Source: Nitrospinaceae bacterium
GTDB lineage: Bacteria; Nitrospinota; Nitrospinia; Nitrospinales; VA-1
DNA: 5,127 bases
Assembly (NCBI GenBank): GCA_012961055.1
Contig: DUAA01000106.1
Coordinates: forward strand, 1-5,127
Direction: 5' to 3'
In this document: positions 5,048 to 5,127 of the stretch, piece by piece
How the letters are laid out: every line of letters starts with the position of its first letter
How positions within the stretch are numbered: the first letter of the stretch is position 1
Made by a program: the position numbers and the translations under genes
Notes under the pieces: model-generated
Database searches by the model: none
The model's input: only the letters and a program-made list of their open reading frames with translations
Told to the model about the DNA's origin: nothing

Positions 5048-5127
5048 TTACCAGCGAGGATCAAACCTCTTTAACTCTTGGGTAGTGCAGAGATCAAGGA
5101 AAGTATTCATAGTTTTATAGAATTGAA
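5048..5127 (-). CDS. Possible C-terminal end of a convergent gene (partial)
   Basis: On the - strand a frame enters from the right edge and runs 25 codons to a TAA (complement of 5048-5050), ending ELKRFDPRW. The composition looks protein-like and the other two - strand frames are closed within it. However, an open stretch this short occurs by chance quite often, and no family is recognisable. If real, it would converge on the dppF-type gene with 9 bp between the stops and no terminator visible between them. Otherwise 5039-5127 is plain intergenic DNA with no feature I can support. Confidence 0.25.
   Translation of the reverse strand, partial: QFYKTMNTFLDLCTTQELKRFDPRW

Noticed and set aside
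1..5127. CRISPR arrays, tRNA or rRNA genes, insertion sequences and attachment-site repeats
   Set aside because: I looked for regularly spaced repeats, cloverleaf-like stretches, transposase motifs and terminal inverted repeats and saw none. The only clear tandem repeat is the coding 39-bp duplication at 2980-3057.

Overview
The window reads as chromosomal sequence from a Gram-negative bacterium of moderate-to-low G+C. The evidence is an outer-membrane beta-barrel C-terminus ending in Phe and a pair of Dpp/Opp-type peptide-transport ATPases. The lineage cannot be fixed from the sequence. A marine Nitrospinota- or deltaproteobacteria-like organism is only a guess, based on the combination of a TorF-type porin with a parvulin-rhodanese fusion.

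Layout, left to right. Bases 2-340 are the C-terminal half of a TorF-family (TIGR02001-like) putative porin on the + strand, followed by a strong intrinsic terminator (394-434). Bases 435-905 look degraded. A 19-codon + strand mini-ORF with a good ribosome-binding site (569-628) runs head-on into a truncated - strand metallo-beta-lactamase-fold gene (854-600). Both seem to have lost their 3' parts, as would follow a deletion between convergent genes. Upstream of the MBL remnant on the same strand is a full-length but diverged DUF932 (phage/plasmid-like) gene (1799-906). Bases 1800-2127 are a divergent intergenic region with a near-consensus sigma70 promoter (TTGACA, 17 bp, TATGAT) facing right.

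That promoter drives a probable + strand operon. Its first gene (2128-3063) encodes an unusual cytoplasmic protein: a parvulin-like domain, a small helical domain resembling DUF1858/ScdA_N, a rhodanese-like domain, and a His/Asp/Glu-rich tail built from two 13-residue repeats. The first parvulin active-site His appears to be Gln, and the rhodanese catalytic Cys is Asp, so it looks like a pseudoenzyme assembly with a metal-binding tail. After 27 bp come two ABC ATPases (3091-4065 and 4058-5038, overlapping by 8 nt) of the DppD/OppD and DppF/OppF type. Each has complete nucleotide-binding motifs and a four-cysteine C-terminal oligo_HPY module. The permeases and the solute-binding protein are not in the window.

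The most interesting object is the parvulin/rhodanese/His-tail protein. Its placement directly ahead of the transporter ATPases suggests co-expression, but the sequence does not establish a functional link. The left-hand block (DUF932 gene, MBL remnant, mini-ORF) looks like a small accessory or decaying insertion between otherwise ordinary genes.
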